Below, piece after piece: positions 9,693-19,000 of a stretch of 64,000 nucleotides of DNA. Under the pieces are notes generated by a model. That model was not told the DNA's origin, did not search any database, and worked only from the letters and a program-made list of their open reading frames with translations. This stretch comes from Zhengella mangrovi (lineage in GTDB: Bacteria > Pseudomonadota > Alphaproteobacteria > Rhizobiales > Rhizobiaceae). The translations under genes were made by a program, and so were the position numbers. Numbering within the stretch: the stretch's first letter is position 1; each line of letters starts with the position of its first letter. The DNA lies in the NCBI RefSeq assembly GCF_002727065.1, contig NZ_PDVP01000007.1, forward strand, positions 62,001 to 126,000. Reading direction: 5' to 3'.

Positions 9693-10472
9693 TCAGAAGG
9701 CGCTCGTGTAGAGGCCGCCGTCGACCAGGATGTTCTGCCCGGTGATGTAGCCGGCATGGGCGGAACACATGAAGGCGCAGGTCTGGCCGAACTCGTCGGA
9801 ATTGCCGAACCGGCGTGCCGGGATTTCGGCGGCCTGTGCGGCGGCGATGTCGTCGGTGCTGCGCCCGGTGCGTTCGGACACCATGCGGAACCCGCCGCGC
9901 AGGCGGTCGGTGTCCATCTTGCCGGGAAGCAGGTTGTTGATGGTCACGCCCTTGCCGGCGATGCCGCGGGACACGCCGGCGAGGAAGGACGTCAGGCCGG
10001 CGCGGGCACCGGACGACAGGTCCAGCCCCTCGATCGGCATGTAGACGGATAGCGAGGTGATGTTGATGATTCGCCCGAAGCCGCGCTCGGCCATGCCGTC
10101 GATCACGGCCTGGATGAGTTCCAGCGGTGTCACCATGTTCTGGATGACGCCGTCGATCATGGCGGCGCGGTCGAGGTCGCGGAAGTCCTTGCGCGGCGGG
10201 CCGCCGTTGTTGTTGACCAGGATGTCGGGCGCGGGGCAGACGGCGAGCAGCGCCTTCTGGCCTTCCGGCGTCGACACGTCGGCGGCAACGGCATGAACGG
10301 TCGCGCCGGTCGCCTGGCGGATTTCCTCGGCCGTCGCGTTCAGGACGGTCTCGTCGCGGCCGTTGATGGTGACCTCGCAGCCGGCCGCCGCCAGCGCCAT
10401 CGCGCAGCCCTTGCCGAGCCCGCGGCTGGACGCGCAGACGATGGCCTTGCGGCCGGAAATTCCAAGATCCAT
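9693..10472 (-). CDS. SDR-family oxidoreductase with non-canonical active site
   Basis: A 259-residue Rossmann-fold short-chain dehydrogenase/reductase. It has the nucleotide-binding CASSRGLGKG motif (about 13-22), the VNNNGGPP segment, and a C-terminus GGLYTSAF. The catalytic Tyr-x-x-x-Lys normally seen before AGL is replaced: the segment reads LSSGARAGLTSFLAG, with Arg where Lys is expected and no Tyr four residues earlier. A distinct SDR branch with NGGPP and LSNGARxGL is known, so this is probably not a mutated pseudogene. Substrate unknown. ATG 10472 has GGAGA about 9 nt upstream. It lies downstream of the epimerase gene and may share its transcript. Confidence 0.82.
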   Translation of the reverse strand: MDLGISGRKAIVCASSRGLGKGCAMALAAAGCEVTINGRDETVLNATAEEIRQATGATVHAVAADVSTPEGQKALLAVCPAPDILVNNNGGPPRKDFRDLDRAAMIDGVIQNMVTPLELIQAVIDGMAERGFGRIINITSLSVYMPIEGLDLSSGARAGLTSFLAGVSRGIAGKGVTINNLLPGKMDTDRLRGGFRMVSERTGRSTDDIAAAQAAEIPARRFGNSDEFGQTCAFMCSAHAGYITGQNILVDGGLYTSAF

Positions 10473-10533
10473 GTCGTTGTCTCCTCGTTCTTTCCGGCGC
10501 CGCAGCGCCGTCATGTGTTCGTCAAGGCCCGGC

Positions 10534-11517
10534 TCATCCCCAGAGGCCGGACTCGGGCGGGGAAATGATCGACCCGGAATAGCGCAACGGATGGTGGCGG
10601 TCACGGGCCAGGAGCAGCGGGCCGTCGAGGTCCACGAACTCGGCCTCCTGGGCGAGCAGCACGGCCGGCGCCATGGCCAGCGAGGTGCCGACCATGCAAC
10701 CGACCATGACGGCGAAACCCAGTTCATGCGCGGCGTCGCGCAATTGCAGCGCCGCGGTCAGGCCGCCGCTCTTGTCGAGCTTGATGTTGACCGCGTCGTA
10801 GAGGCCGGCCAGGTCCTTCAGGTCATCGACCGTGTGGACGCTCTCGTCGGCGCAGATCGGGACGGGATGGGGGATCTCGCGCAGGATGGCGTCCTGGCCT
10901 GCGGGAAGGGGCTGCTCGATGAGGACCGCGCGGTAATGGGCGGCGGCCAGCATGTTCTGGCGGATGTTGTCCTCGGTCCAGCCCTCGTTGGCATCGAGAA
11001 TGAAATGGGCGTTGGGCGCCGCGGCCGCCACGGCATGGAGGCGCTTGATATCGTCCTCGCCGCCGACCTTGATCTTGAGCACGCGGCGGTGGGCGGCCGC
11101 GCGGGCGCGATCGGCCATCTCCTCCGGGTGACCGAGCGATATCGTGTAGGCGGTCTCGACCGGGCGGGGCGGGAGGCGGCAGGCCTGGCGGTGGGCCGGC
11201 GTTCCCGCTGCCTTGGCCTCCAGGTCCCAGAGCGCGCAATCGACCGCGTTGCGGGCGGCGCCGGGGCGCATGGCGCCGAGCAGTTGCATCCGGTCCAGTC
11301 CGTCGGCGATGACCTGCTCCACCGCCATGATCTCGTCGATGACGCTCTCCAGCGATTCGCCGTAACGGCCATAGGGCACGCATTCGGCCCAGCCGCTGGC
11401 CGCGCCTTCGGTAATCCGCAGGGTGACCACCTCGGCGGTCGACTTGGATCCGCGGGAGATGGTGAAGCTTCCGGCGATCGGAAAGCTCTCCTGTGTGACG
11501 GAAAGGGTACGCGCCAT
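10534..11517 (-). CDS. dgcA: Enolase-superfamily dipeptide / N-acetyl-glutamate epimerase
   Basis: Predicted to epimerise L-Ala-D/L-Glu-type dipeptides or N-acetyl-D-glutamate, i.e. recycling of peptidoglycan peptides or D-amino acids. The 327-residue protein has the muconate-lactonizing subgroup signature. This includes the KIKVG lysine pair, the metal ligands in LDANEG, IEQPL and CADES, the opposite-face lysine in NIKLDKSGG, and a VDLDGPLLL segment matching the DxD motif of dipeptide epimerases. The N-terminus (FPIAGSFTISRGSKSTAEVV) resembles rhizobial DgcA proteins. The usual partner dgcN is not adjacent. ATG 11517 follows a strong GGAGGAGAGG site. Confidence 0.82.
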   Translation of the reverse strand: MARTLSVTQESFPIAGSFTISRGSKSTAEVVTLRITEGAASGWAECVPYGRYGESLESVIDEIMAVEQVIADGLDRMQLLGAMRPGAARNAVDCALWDLEAKAAGTPAHRQACRLPPRPVETAYTISLGHPEEMADRARAAAHRRVLKIKVGGEDDIKRLHAVAAAAPNAHFILDANEGWTEDNIRQNMLAAAHYRAVLIEQPLPAGQDAILREIPHPVPICADESVHTVDDLKDLAGLYDAVNIKLDKSGGLTAALQLRDAAHELGFAVMVGCMVGTSLAMAPAVLLAQEAEFVDLDGPLLLARDRHHPLRYSGSIISPPESGLWG

Positions 11518-11594
11518 GGTTTTCTTCCTCTCCTCCGGCGCGGCCGGTTGCGCACGAAGTGACATCGGCGGCAGCCGGCCTTAAAAAGAGTCCT

Positions 11595-12776
11595 ATGTTG
11601 AACGAGGCCGCCGGGCAAGCAGCGATGGAACCAGGTGCCGCCGGGGCCTTGCGACCGGTGCTCGAGCGCGTGCGCGCGGACGGGCGGTTGACGGTTCGTC
11701 TCGGCGGCGACTGGACCACGCGGACCGTCGCTTCCATCGATTCGGAGATGCGGACGCTGGAGAGCGAGGCGACCGGCCCGGTGCTGCTGGACCTTGCCGC
11801 CATCCGCGTGATGGATACCGCCGGTGCCTGGCTGGTGGAGCGGCTGGTCACCGCGCTGGACCGGCGCGGCCTTGCCGTCGAGGTGGGCGGGGCGACGGCC
11901 GGCATGACGACCCTCCTGACGGCGGTAAGCGATGCCGCCCGGCTGGAGCATCCGGCCCGCAGCAAGGGCGCCTTCGGCCTGACAGCGTTTTTCGCCACGA
12001 TCGGCATGCTGGTCTACCGCTTCTCCGAGCAGTTCATGATGGCCATGCACATTCTCGGGGCCACGGTGCGCGGCGCGCAGCTGAAATTCGGCCGCGGTCA
12101 CGCGATTTCCGTCACCGCGATCGTCCACCAGATGGACCGGGTGGGGATCGGGGCCATCCCCATCGTCATGCTGATGTCGGGCATCGTCGGGGCCATCATC
12201 GCCCAGCAGGGCGCGTTCCAGATGCGCTATTTCGGCACCGAGATCTTCGTCGTGAACCTGGTCTCGATCCTCGTCCTGCGCGAGATCGGGGTGCTGCTGA
12301 CCGCGATCATGGTGGCCGGCCGTTCCGGCAGCGCGATCACCGCCGAGCTCGGGTCGATGAAGATGCGCGAGGAAGTCGACGCGCTCACCGTCATCGGGCT
12401 CAACCCGGTCGGCGTGCTGGTGTTCCCGCGCCTGGTGGCGCTGGTGATCACCATGCCGATCCTGACCGTGGCGGCCAATGCCGCAGCGCTTGGCGGCGCG
12501 ATCCTGACGGCGTGGTTCTATTCCGGCATCGAGCCGGAGACCTTCATCCAGCGCATGCACACCGGCATCGACCTTTCGACCATCTTCTCGGGCCTGATCA
12601 AGGCGCCGTTCATGGGCCTGATCATCGGCGTGATCGCCGCCATGGAGGGCATGCGGGTGGAAGGCAGCGCGGAATCGCTCGGCCGCCACGTCACCGCGTC
12701 GGTGGTCAAGGCGATCTTCTGCGTCATCGTGGTCGACGGGCTGTTCGCCATGTTCTACGCGGCAATCGACTACTGA
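11595..12776 (+). CDS. mlaE: MlaE-family ABC permease with N-terminal STAS domain
   Basis: Inner-membrane subunit of a Mla-type phospholipid transporter. The first part of the 393-residue protein is a STAS-like domain (LRPVLERVRADGRLTVRLGG to about residue 120), fused in one chain where gammaproteobacteria use a separate MlaB. The remainder is an MlaE permease (GAIPIVMLMSGIVGAIIAQQG, AVTAIMVAGRSGSAITAELGSMK-type signature, VDALTVIGLNP). ATG 11595 is chosen; a GTG at 11559 in frame would add 12 residues. It begins a tight four-gene operon, with the ATPase starting 8 nt after its stop. Confidence 0.9.
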   Translation: MLNEAAGQAAMEPGAAGALRPVLERVRADGRLTVRLGGDWTTRTVASIDSEMRTLESEATGPVLLDLAAIRVMDTAGAWLVERLVTALDRRGLAVEVGGATAGMTTLLTAVSDAARLEHPARSKGAFGLTAFFATIGMLVYRFSEQFMMAMHILGATVRGAQLKFGRGHAISVTAIVHQMDRVGIGAIPIVMLMSGIVGAIIAQQGAFQMRYFGTEIFVVNLVSILVLREIGVLLTAIMVAGRSGSAITAELGSMKMREEVDALTVIGLNPVGVLVFPRLVALVITMPILTVAANAAALGGAILTAWFYSGIEPETFIQRMHTGIDLSTIFSGLIKAPFMGLIIGVIAAMEGMRVEGSAESLGRHVTASVVKAIFCVIVVDGLFAMFYAAIDY

Positions 12777-12784
12777 GGCCGGTG

Positions 12785-13582
12785 ATGGGTGGAGCGAACG
12801 GCACAGACGAGGTGATCCTGACCGCCCGCGGAGTGACCGTGGGATTCGGCAACAAGCTGGTGCTGGAAAACCTCGACATGGACGTGCGGCGCGGGGAAAT
12901 CCTCGGCTTCGTCGGCGCGTCGGGCGCCGGCAAGTCGGTGCTGCTGCGCACCATCCTGGGGCTCAACCGCAAGCGGGCAGGGCAGATCACGCTTTTCGGC
13001 CACGACCTGGACCACCTCAGCGAAGCGGACCGTTTCGACATCGACACCAACATGGGCGTTCTGTTCCAGCATGGTGCCCTGTTCTCCGCGCTCACGGTGA
13101 AGGAAAACATCCAGGTGCCGATGCGCGAATACCTCGACCTGCCAAGGGCGCTGATGGACGAACTGGCGCACCTGAAGATCGAACTCGTCGGCCTGGCGCC
13201 GGATGCGGCCGACAAGAAGCCGTCGGAACTGTCCGGCGGCATGATCAAGCGCGCGGCCCTTGCGCGGGCACTGGCGCTGGACCCGGCCATCGTCTTCCTC
13301 GACGAGCCGACCTCGGGCCTCGACCCGATCGGCGCGGCTGAATTCGATGAACTCGTCGCCAACCTTCGCGACACGATGGGCCTGACGGTCTATATGGTGA
13401 CCCATGATCTCGACAGCCTTTTCTCCGTCTGCGACCGCGTCGCGGTGCTCGGAGACCGCAAGGTGCTGGTCGAAGGGACGGTTGAAAGCATGCTGGAAGT
13501 GGACCACCCTTGGGTGAAGGCCTATTTCCGTGGCAAGCGGGCGCGGCAGATCGTGCGGCAGCCGGCAGGACAGGACAGCTGA
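12785..13582 (+). CDS. mlaF: Mla-type ABC transporter ATP-binding protein
   Basis: A cytoplasmic ATPase of 265 residues that powers the lipid transporter. Walker A is GASGAGKSV, the ABC signature LSGGM, Walker B IVFLDEP, and the switch His lies in MVTHDLDS. The closing segment (AYFRGKRARQIVRQP) resembles the basic C-terminal tail of MlaF ATPases. It sits between the permease and the MCE gene with only a few bases on either side, so the three are translated from one message. Confidence 0.93.
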   Translation: MGGANGTDEVILTARGVTVGFGNKLVLENLDMDVRRGEILGFVGASGAGKSVLLRTILGLNRKRAGQITLFGHDLDHLSEADRFDIDTNMGVLFQHGALFSALTVKENIQVPMREYLDLPRALMDELAHLKIELVGLAPDAADKKPSELSGGMIKRAALARALALDPAIVFLDEPTSGLDPIGAAEFDELVANLRDTMGLTVYMVTHDLDSLFSVCDRVAVLGDRKVLVEGTVESMLEVDHPWVKAYFRGKRARQIVRQPAGQDS

Positions 13583-13586
13583 GGCG

Positions 13587-15143
13587 ATGGAAACGAAAGC
13601 CAATTACGTCACCGTGGGCATCATCACGCTGGCCCTGATCGCGGCGGCCTTCGGCTTCGTCTACTGGACGGCGCGGCCGAACCAGTATGCCGACGCGCTG
13701 CCGCTGGAGATCGTGATCCCGGGCTCGGCGGCCGGCCTCGACCGCGGCTCCATCGTGATGTTCAACGGCGTGCGCGTGGGCCAGGTGGAGCAGGTCTACA
13801 TCGATCCCAAGAAGCCGGGGGTCGCCATCGCGCGCGCCAAGGTGGACCGGCAGACGCCGCTGACCCGTTCGACGACGGCCAATATCGTCATCGCCGGCTT
13901 GTCGTTCGCGGCCAACGTCGACCTGAAGGGCGGCAATGCCGACGAGCCGAACCTGCTGCTGGAGGCGGAAAAGGCGGGCACGGTGGCAAAGATCAGCGCC
14001 AATGCGTCCTCGGTCAACAATCTCACCAACACGGCGCAGGAACTGATGACGCGGGCCGACCGCGTGCTGACCAAACTGGAAGGCGTGGTCGACGACGTGC
14101 GCGAGCCGGTGACCAACACGGCCAAGAACGCGGAAACGTTTTCCAAGGCGCTGGCCGACAATGCGGAAGGCATCGACAAGTTTCTCGACAGCGTCGGCTC
14201 GCTGTCGGAAACGCTCAAGAGCGTGTCCGGCCGGCTCGACACGACGCTGGCGGCGGCCGAGGACGTGCTGAAGGCGGTCGATGCCGAGAAGGTTTCCAAG
14301 ATCGTCGACAATGCCGACGGCTTCATGCAGCGGCTCAACGAATCCACCGGCGACCTGAATACGATCATGGCGGACATCTCCAAGGCGTCCGCGTCGCTGG
14401 CCGACGTCGGCGGAAAGGCGTCCTCGACCTTCGACAAGGTCGACAAGATCATGGAAGGCGTGAAGCCGGAGGACGTTTCGGTCATGGTGTCGAACTTCCG
14501 CAAGGCGAGCGACGATATCTCGGCGATTTCCGAGCGCTTCGCGGCCAAGGGCGAGGATATCGACAAGATCATCGACAACGTTTCGAAGGGGTCGGCCTCG
14601 CTTGCCGACCTCGGCTCCAAGGCGTCCGGCACTTTCGAAAAGGTCGACAAGATCATGGAGGGCGTGAAGCCGGACGACGTCTCGGTCATGGTGTCGAACT
14701 TCCGCAAGGCGAGCGAGGACATCTCCTCGATTTCGAACCGCGTTGCCGGCAAGGGCGAGGACATCGACAAGATCATCGCCGACACGCGCCAGACGATGGA
14801 CCGGCTGAACGCCGCCTCGGCCCGGGTGGACGGGCTGCTGGAGAAAGTCGACACCATGCTCAATTCCGGCGACGGGGAAGGGCTGGTCGCCGAAGCGCGC
14901 GCCACGTTCAAGTCGTTCCGCCAGGTCGCCGATACGCTCAACGAGCGGCTTGGCCCGATCACCGCCGGCCTGTCGCGGTTCTCGACGACCGGCCTGCGCG
15001 ACGTGGAAGCCTTCGTGCGCGACGGACGGCGTGCCATCAACCGGATCGAATCGGCGATTTCGGACCTGGAGCGCAATCCGCAAAGGATCATCACCGGTGG
15101 AGCAGGGGAGGTTCGGACCATCGATGGTCGCAGGCGGCGTTGA
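13587..15143 (+). CDS. mlaD: MCE-domain lipid transport protein (MlaD-like)
   Basis: Periplasmic lipid-binding subunit anchored in the inner membrane. Of 518 residues, about 10-28 form the anchor helix. The MCE domain follows (about 39-117: ALPLEIVIPGSAAGLDRGSIVMFNGVRVGQVEQVYID), and then a long coiled-coil region of heptad-like SxxLxDVxxKA segments. This is much longer than E. coli MlaD (183 residues). Within the coiled coil a 68-residue segment is tandemly duplicated (about 79% identical; DNA 14379-14786). ATG 13587 is 4 bp after the mlaF stop. Confidence 0.92.
   Translation: METKANYVTVGIITLALIAAAFGFVYWTARPNQYADALPLEIVIPGSAAGLDRGSIVMFNGVRVGQVEQVYIDPKKPGVAIARAKVDRQTPLTRSTTANIVIAGLSFAANVDLKGGNADEPNLLLEAEKAGTVAKISANASSVNNLTNTAQELMTRADRVLTKLEGVVDDVREPVTNTAKNAETFSKALADNAEGIDKFLDSVGSLSETLKSVSGRLDTTLAAAEDVLKAVDAEKVSKIVDNADGFMQRLNESTGDLNTIMADISKASASLADVGGKASSTFDKVDKIMEGVKPEDVSVMVSNFRKASDDISAISERFAAKGEDIDKIIDNVSKGSASLADLGSKASGTFEKVDKIMEGVKPDDVSVMVSNFRKASEDISSISNRVAGKGEDIDKIIADTRQTMDRLNAASARVDGLLEKVDTMLNSGDGEGLVAEARATFKSFRQVADTLNERLGPITAGLSRFSTTGLRDVEAFVRDGRRAINRIESAISDLERNPQRIITGGAGEVRTIDGRRRR
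14379..14786 (+). repeat. 204-bp in-frame tandem duplication inside the MCE gene
   Basis: Units 14379-14582 and 14583-14786 encode two 68-residue blocks that both contain VDKIMEGVKP, DVSVMVSNFRKAS and KGEDIDKII. By eye, 54 of 68 residues match. The duplication preserves frame and coiled-coil phase and lengthens the predicted periplasmic rod. Similar tandem units in relatives would be informative about its age. Confidence 0.85.
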
Positions 15144-15186
15144 CTCCGGCGGTTCCGCAGCGCAAGAAGGCGCGGGGCGCAATTTC

Positions 15187-15894
15187 GTGTTGTCAGGGGG
15201 ACGGCCCGGAAAACCGGGACGAGTAAACGGTTTGACAGTAACCCGCGTAACGAACGGCATCGCCCCAGGCGCGCAGCATGCGCGCCGCGGCTGGCGCACG
15301 GGCCTGCGTGCGGCCCTGTTCGCCGGGATCGCCCTTGGCGTTTCTTCCTGCGCGCTCGTCGGCGGCAAGCCGAAGCCGCTCGACACGTTCGACCTCTCCG
15401 CCGTGCAGCCTTCGCAGAGCGGGCCGCGCGTGGTCCGCAAGCAGGTTCTCGTCAACGAACCGGTGGCCCTGAAGGCGCTGGACGGCGAGAACATCATGCT
15501 GCGGCCGGCACCCGGCGAGATCGCCTATCTCGGCGGTGCGCAGTGGAGCGACCGCCTGCCCAAGGTGATCCAGGCGCGCCTGATCGAGAGCTTCCAGCGG
15601 TCCGGGCGGATTCGGGGGATCGGGCGCCCGGGCGAAGGTCTGGCCATCGATTACCAGATGATCACCGACGTCCGCAGCTTCGAAGTGCTGCTCGACGGCG
15701 GCGCACCACGGGCCAGGGTGGCCCTGGCGGTGCGTCTCCTGAACGATCGCAGGGGCGTCGTGGCCCGCCAGAAGGTGTTCGAGGCGGAGGCTCCGCTGGC
15801 CGGACGATCCAACGGCGACTACGTGCGTGCGCTCGACGCGGCGTTCAACGACGTCTCGTCGCAGATCGTCGACTGGGTCCTCGGAACCATCTGA
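15187..15894 (+). CDS. ABC-transport auxiliary outer-membrane lipoprotein (PqiC/ABC_trans_aux type)
   Basis: Likely outer-membrane lipoprotein partner of the MCE transporter. A basic N-region (RRGWRTGLRAALFAG) leads to the lipobox VSSC, so the mature chain begins CALVGGKPKPLDTFDLS. The body carries the LxxxxxxGEIxYLxxAQWSDRLPKVIQARLIESF pattern of the auxiliary-component family. The start is uncertain: no ATG precedes the signal sequence, so GTG 15187 or TTG 15232 is used. The frame opens only 44 bp after the MCE stop, which makes it the last gene of the operon. A bidirectional terminator follows at 16015. Confidence 0.83.
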   Translation: MLSGGRPGKPGRVNGLTVTRVTNGIAPGAQHARRGWRTGLRAALFAGIALGVSSCALVGGKPKPLDTFDLSAVQPSQSGPRVVRKQVLVNEPVALKALDGENIMLRPAPGEIAYLGGAQWSDRLPKVIQARLIESFQRSGRIRGIGRPGEGLAIDYQMITDVRSFEVLLDGGAPRARVALAVRLLNDRRGVVARQKVFEAEAPLAGRSNGDYVRALDAAFNDVSSQIVDWVLGTI

Positions 15895-16014
15895 TCCTTC
15901 GTCTATCTCGCTGACAATCAGCACCGCCTTCGCCTGGGCCTCGCATCGGCGTGCCGGCGGCTGGCCGATCTCGGCGCGTGCCGGCGGCTGGCCGGAACCG
16001 GACCTCCAACAATG

Positions 16015-16043
16015 AAAAAAGGCGGGCACGCGGCCCGCCTTTT
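16015..16043. terminator. Bidirectional rho-independent terminator
   Basis: AAAAAA, then stem GGCGGGC (16021-16027), loop ACGCG, stem GCCCGCC (16033-16039), then TTTT. The A-run and T-run flank the stem on both sides, so it can end the lipid-transport operon (+) and the convergent GPR-like gene (-). Confidence 0.88.
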
Positions 16044-16067
16044 CCCGATTGACGCGGTCCTGCCGGA

Positions 16068-19000
16068 TCAGCGCAGCCGGCCGCTCGCGTGGGCGAGCAT
16101 GGTGTAGACCTTGCCCTGTTCCGAGGCGAGGTAGCTCTGCGCCACCGACGGATCGCGGTCGTTGCGGGTGACGTCGGCGAGCAGGCGTTCGAAATCGTCG
16201 CAATAGCGGTCGACCACGGTGCGGAATTCCGTGTCCGACTGGTACTTGCGGCGGATCTCGTCAAAGGTCTGCTGGCCTTTCAGCGTGTAGAGCCGGCGGG
16301 TGAAGACATTGCGCTCGCCGTTGGAATAGCGCTTCCACAGTTCCATCGCCGCCTCGTGGTCGATGGCCCGGGCGATATCGACGGAAATGGAGTTGAGCGA
16401 ATCCACCACCTGGCGCGGCGAGCGCGTGTCGGCGGCGGCGCGGCGCGGTGCCGGTGCCTCGTCGACTGACGCGCGGCGCAGAAGGTCCTGGACCCAGCCG
16501 CCCGTCTGGCCTGCCGGCGCAGGCGCCGGTTCCGCGGGGGCGGGCCTGCGCGGCTCGGGAGCGCGGGCCACCGGCTGGCTGGCCTGGGGTGCAGGCGCCG
16601 GGGCCGGGGCAGGTGCAGGGGCAGGCGGCGCCACCGGCTCGGTGCGGGCGGCCTGCTGCGAAACGCCGAAGGCGCGGCCCGAGCGGGTGACGATCTCGGA
16701 GAGCTCCTTCAGGGCATTGATCTGCTCCGACACGGCACGCCGCATGGCCGAGGTGGACTCGCGGGCCTCCTCGGGCATGTCGAGCACGCCGCGACGCAGT
16801 TCCTCGCGGGTCACTTCCAGCTCGGAGCGGATGGCGCCGGCGGTGCGGCGGATTTCCTCGGTCGCGCCGGAGAACCGCTCGGTGGCCGAATCGATGACCT
16901 CCTGGATGGCGTCGCGGATCTGCTCGGCCGTTTCCCGCGTGCGGCCCTGGGCCGTGTCCGCGGAGTGGACGACAAGCGCCTCGAAATTGCGCATCGCCTT
17001 CTGGATTTCCTCCGACTTGGCGATGAGCCCGCTGCTCAGGCGTTCGAGGGCCTCCTGGCGGTCGTTCAGCGTCGTGTTGAGGCTGCCCTGTGCCGCGCCG
17101 ATCATGGTGGAGGCATTGTTCAGAAGCTCGCCGTGCTCCTCGAAGGTGCGGGCCAGCGACGCGATCTGGGACAGCGCGCCGGTCGACAGTTCGCCGAGCT
17201 TGCCGGTGGAATTCTCGAGGATGCTCGCCGAGGCGCTGAAGGTCTGCGCGGCCTTCTCGGCCCGCGACGAGAAGGATTCGGTCGTCGCGGCAAGCTTCTC
17301 GTCCACTTCGCCCAGGTTGGTCCGCGCCAGATCGATGAGCTGGCCAAGGCGGGCGTTGGACGAGGTGAGGCGGCCGATCAGCGAATCGACGTTTTCGGTC
17401 AGCGAACTGCTGGCGCTCTCGACGGCCGACAGGGTCTCGGCGGTGCGGGCCTGAAGCGCGTTGACGAGGGCCTCGTTCTCGGCCCGCAGCCGCTCGGAGG
17501 CTTCTGCCGTGGCCTGTTCCAGCGTGCGCTTCATGGCGCCGCCGCTGGCGGCAAAGCGGTCGACCAGCGGGCGGGCTTCCTCTTCCAGAATGCGGGAGAT
17601 ATCGGCGGTGCGCTGCGACAGGCTGCTGGACAGTTCCTCCGCCTTGGCGGAAATCGTCCGCGCGGCGTCGTTGGTGCCCTGCGTGATGTGCTGGTTGACC
17701 GCGTGCAGCGTTCCGGCGATGGCCTCGGCCTTGGCGGCCAGCTGGCTCTCCGATTCCGCCACCTTCTCGCCAAGGCGGGAGGCGATCTGCTCGGCACCGT
17801 CGGCCAGGCGGCGTTCGGCGTCGGTGACCTGGTTGCCAAGGCGCTGGACGACCGCATCGGCTTCGCTGGACATGCGCGACTGGATCTCGGCGAAGACCTG
17901 GGAAATGGCGAGCGACCGGCTCTCCAGCTGTTCCGCGGTCGCCGTCGCGCGGTCGAGCAGACGGCCATCGACGGTCATGAAGGCGTTCTCGATGTCGGCG
18001 ATGGCGGTGCGGACCTGCTCGGCATTGCGGTCGATCAGTTCGCCGATGCGGGCATCCTTCGAGGACAGGGCGTCCATGATGGTGTCGATGCGCTGCTGCA
18101 GCGCGTTGGACGACGAGCCCACGGTGTCGGCCAGCACGCGATCGGCATCGACCAGGGCCTGCTCGACGCGGGCGACGGTCTGGTTGGCCGAGCCGTCGAA
18201 GCGCTGGGTGGCTTCGCTGAACACGCGTTCGAGCTCGGCGGTCCGCTCGGCCAGCTGGCGCTGCGCGGCGTCGAAGCTCTTGCCGGTTTCAAGCTGGAGG
18301 TGGGCCGTGGCCTCCACGATGCGTTCGCGCAGCGTCTGGGCAACCGTGCCGGCACTCTGCTCGAGCGCCTTGCGCACGTTGTCGACACCGAAGCTGAGCG
18401 CCTTCTCCATGGTCGAGGTGCGTTCGTCGATGATGCCGGTCTGGCGGGTGAAGGCCTCTTCGAGTTTCACCACGTCCTTTTCCACGTCGTCGGCGATCTG
18501 GCGGCGGATCGACTGGAAATTCTCCAGGTGGCGGCCGACGGCCTCCTTGAAGGCCTCGCGATCGTCGCCGGCACGGGCAAATTCATTCGCCATGGCGTCG
18601 AGAAGCTCGCGGCGGTGCCCGTCGATCTTCGAGACTTCCTCGCCGACCAGCGCCGCGATGCGGGCGCGATCTGCCTCCGCGCGGGTGATCTCGCCGGAAA
18701 TGAAGGTTGCCAGCTGGGCGCGGCTCTCCTCGGTCCGGGCGAAATCGGCGGAAAGCTGGCTGGCCAGGCTGTCGCGCGCGGCCGCGGCCTTTTCAAGGTC
18801 GTCGGCAAGCAGGCCGCTGATCTGCTGGCGTGCATCGTCGAGGCGGATCGCCATGCGGCTGGCGGTCTCGTCGAGCTGGCCGGTCAGCGTGTTGAAGGTC
18901 TCGTTCAGGCGCCCGGCGAGCGACGAGCTTGTCTGGTCCAGACGGCCGGTGACCTCGGTCGCGGTCTCGTCCATCCGCAGGCGGATCGTCTCGGAGGTTT

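Noticed and set aside
15951-15994. Direct repeat GTGCCGGCGGCTGGCCG, two copies 27 bp apart
   Set aside because: A local GC-rich duplication between the lipoprotein stop and the terminator; too short and isolated to be a CRISPR or mobile element.
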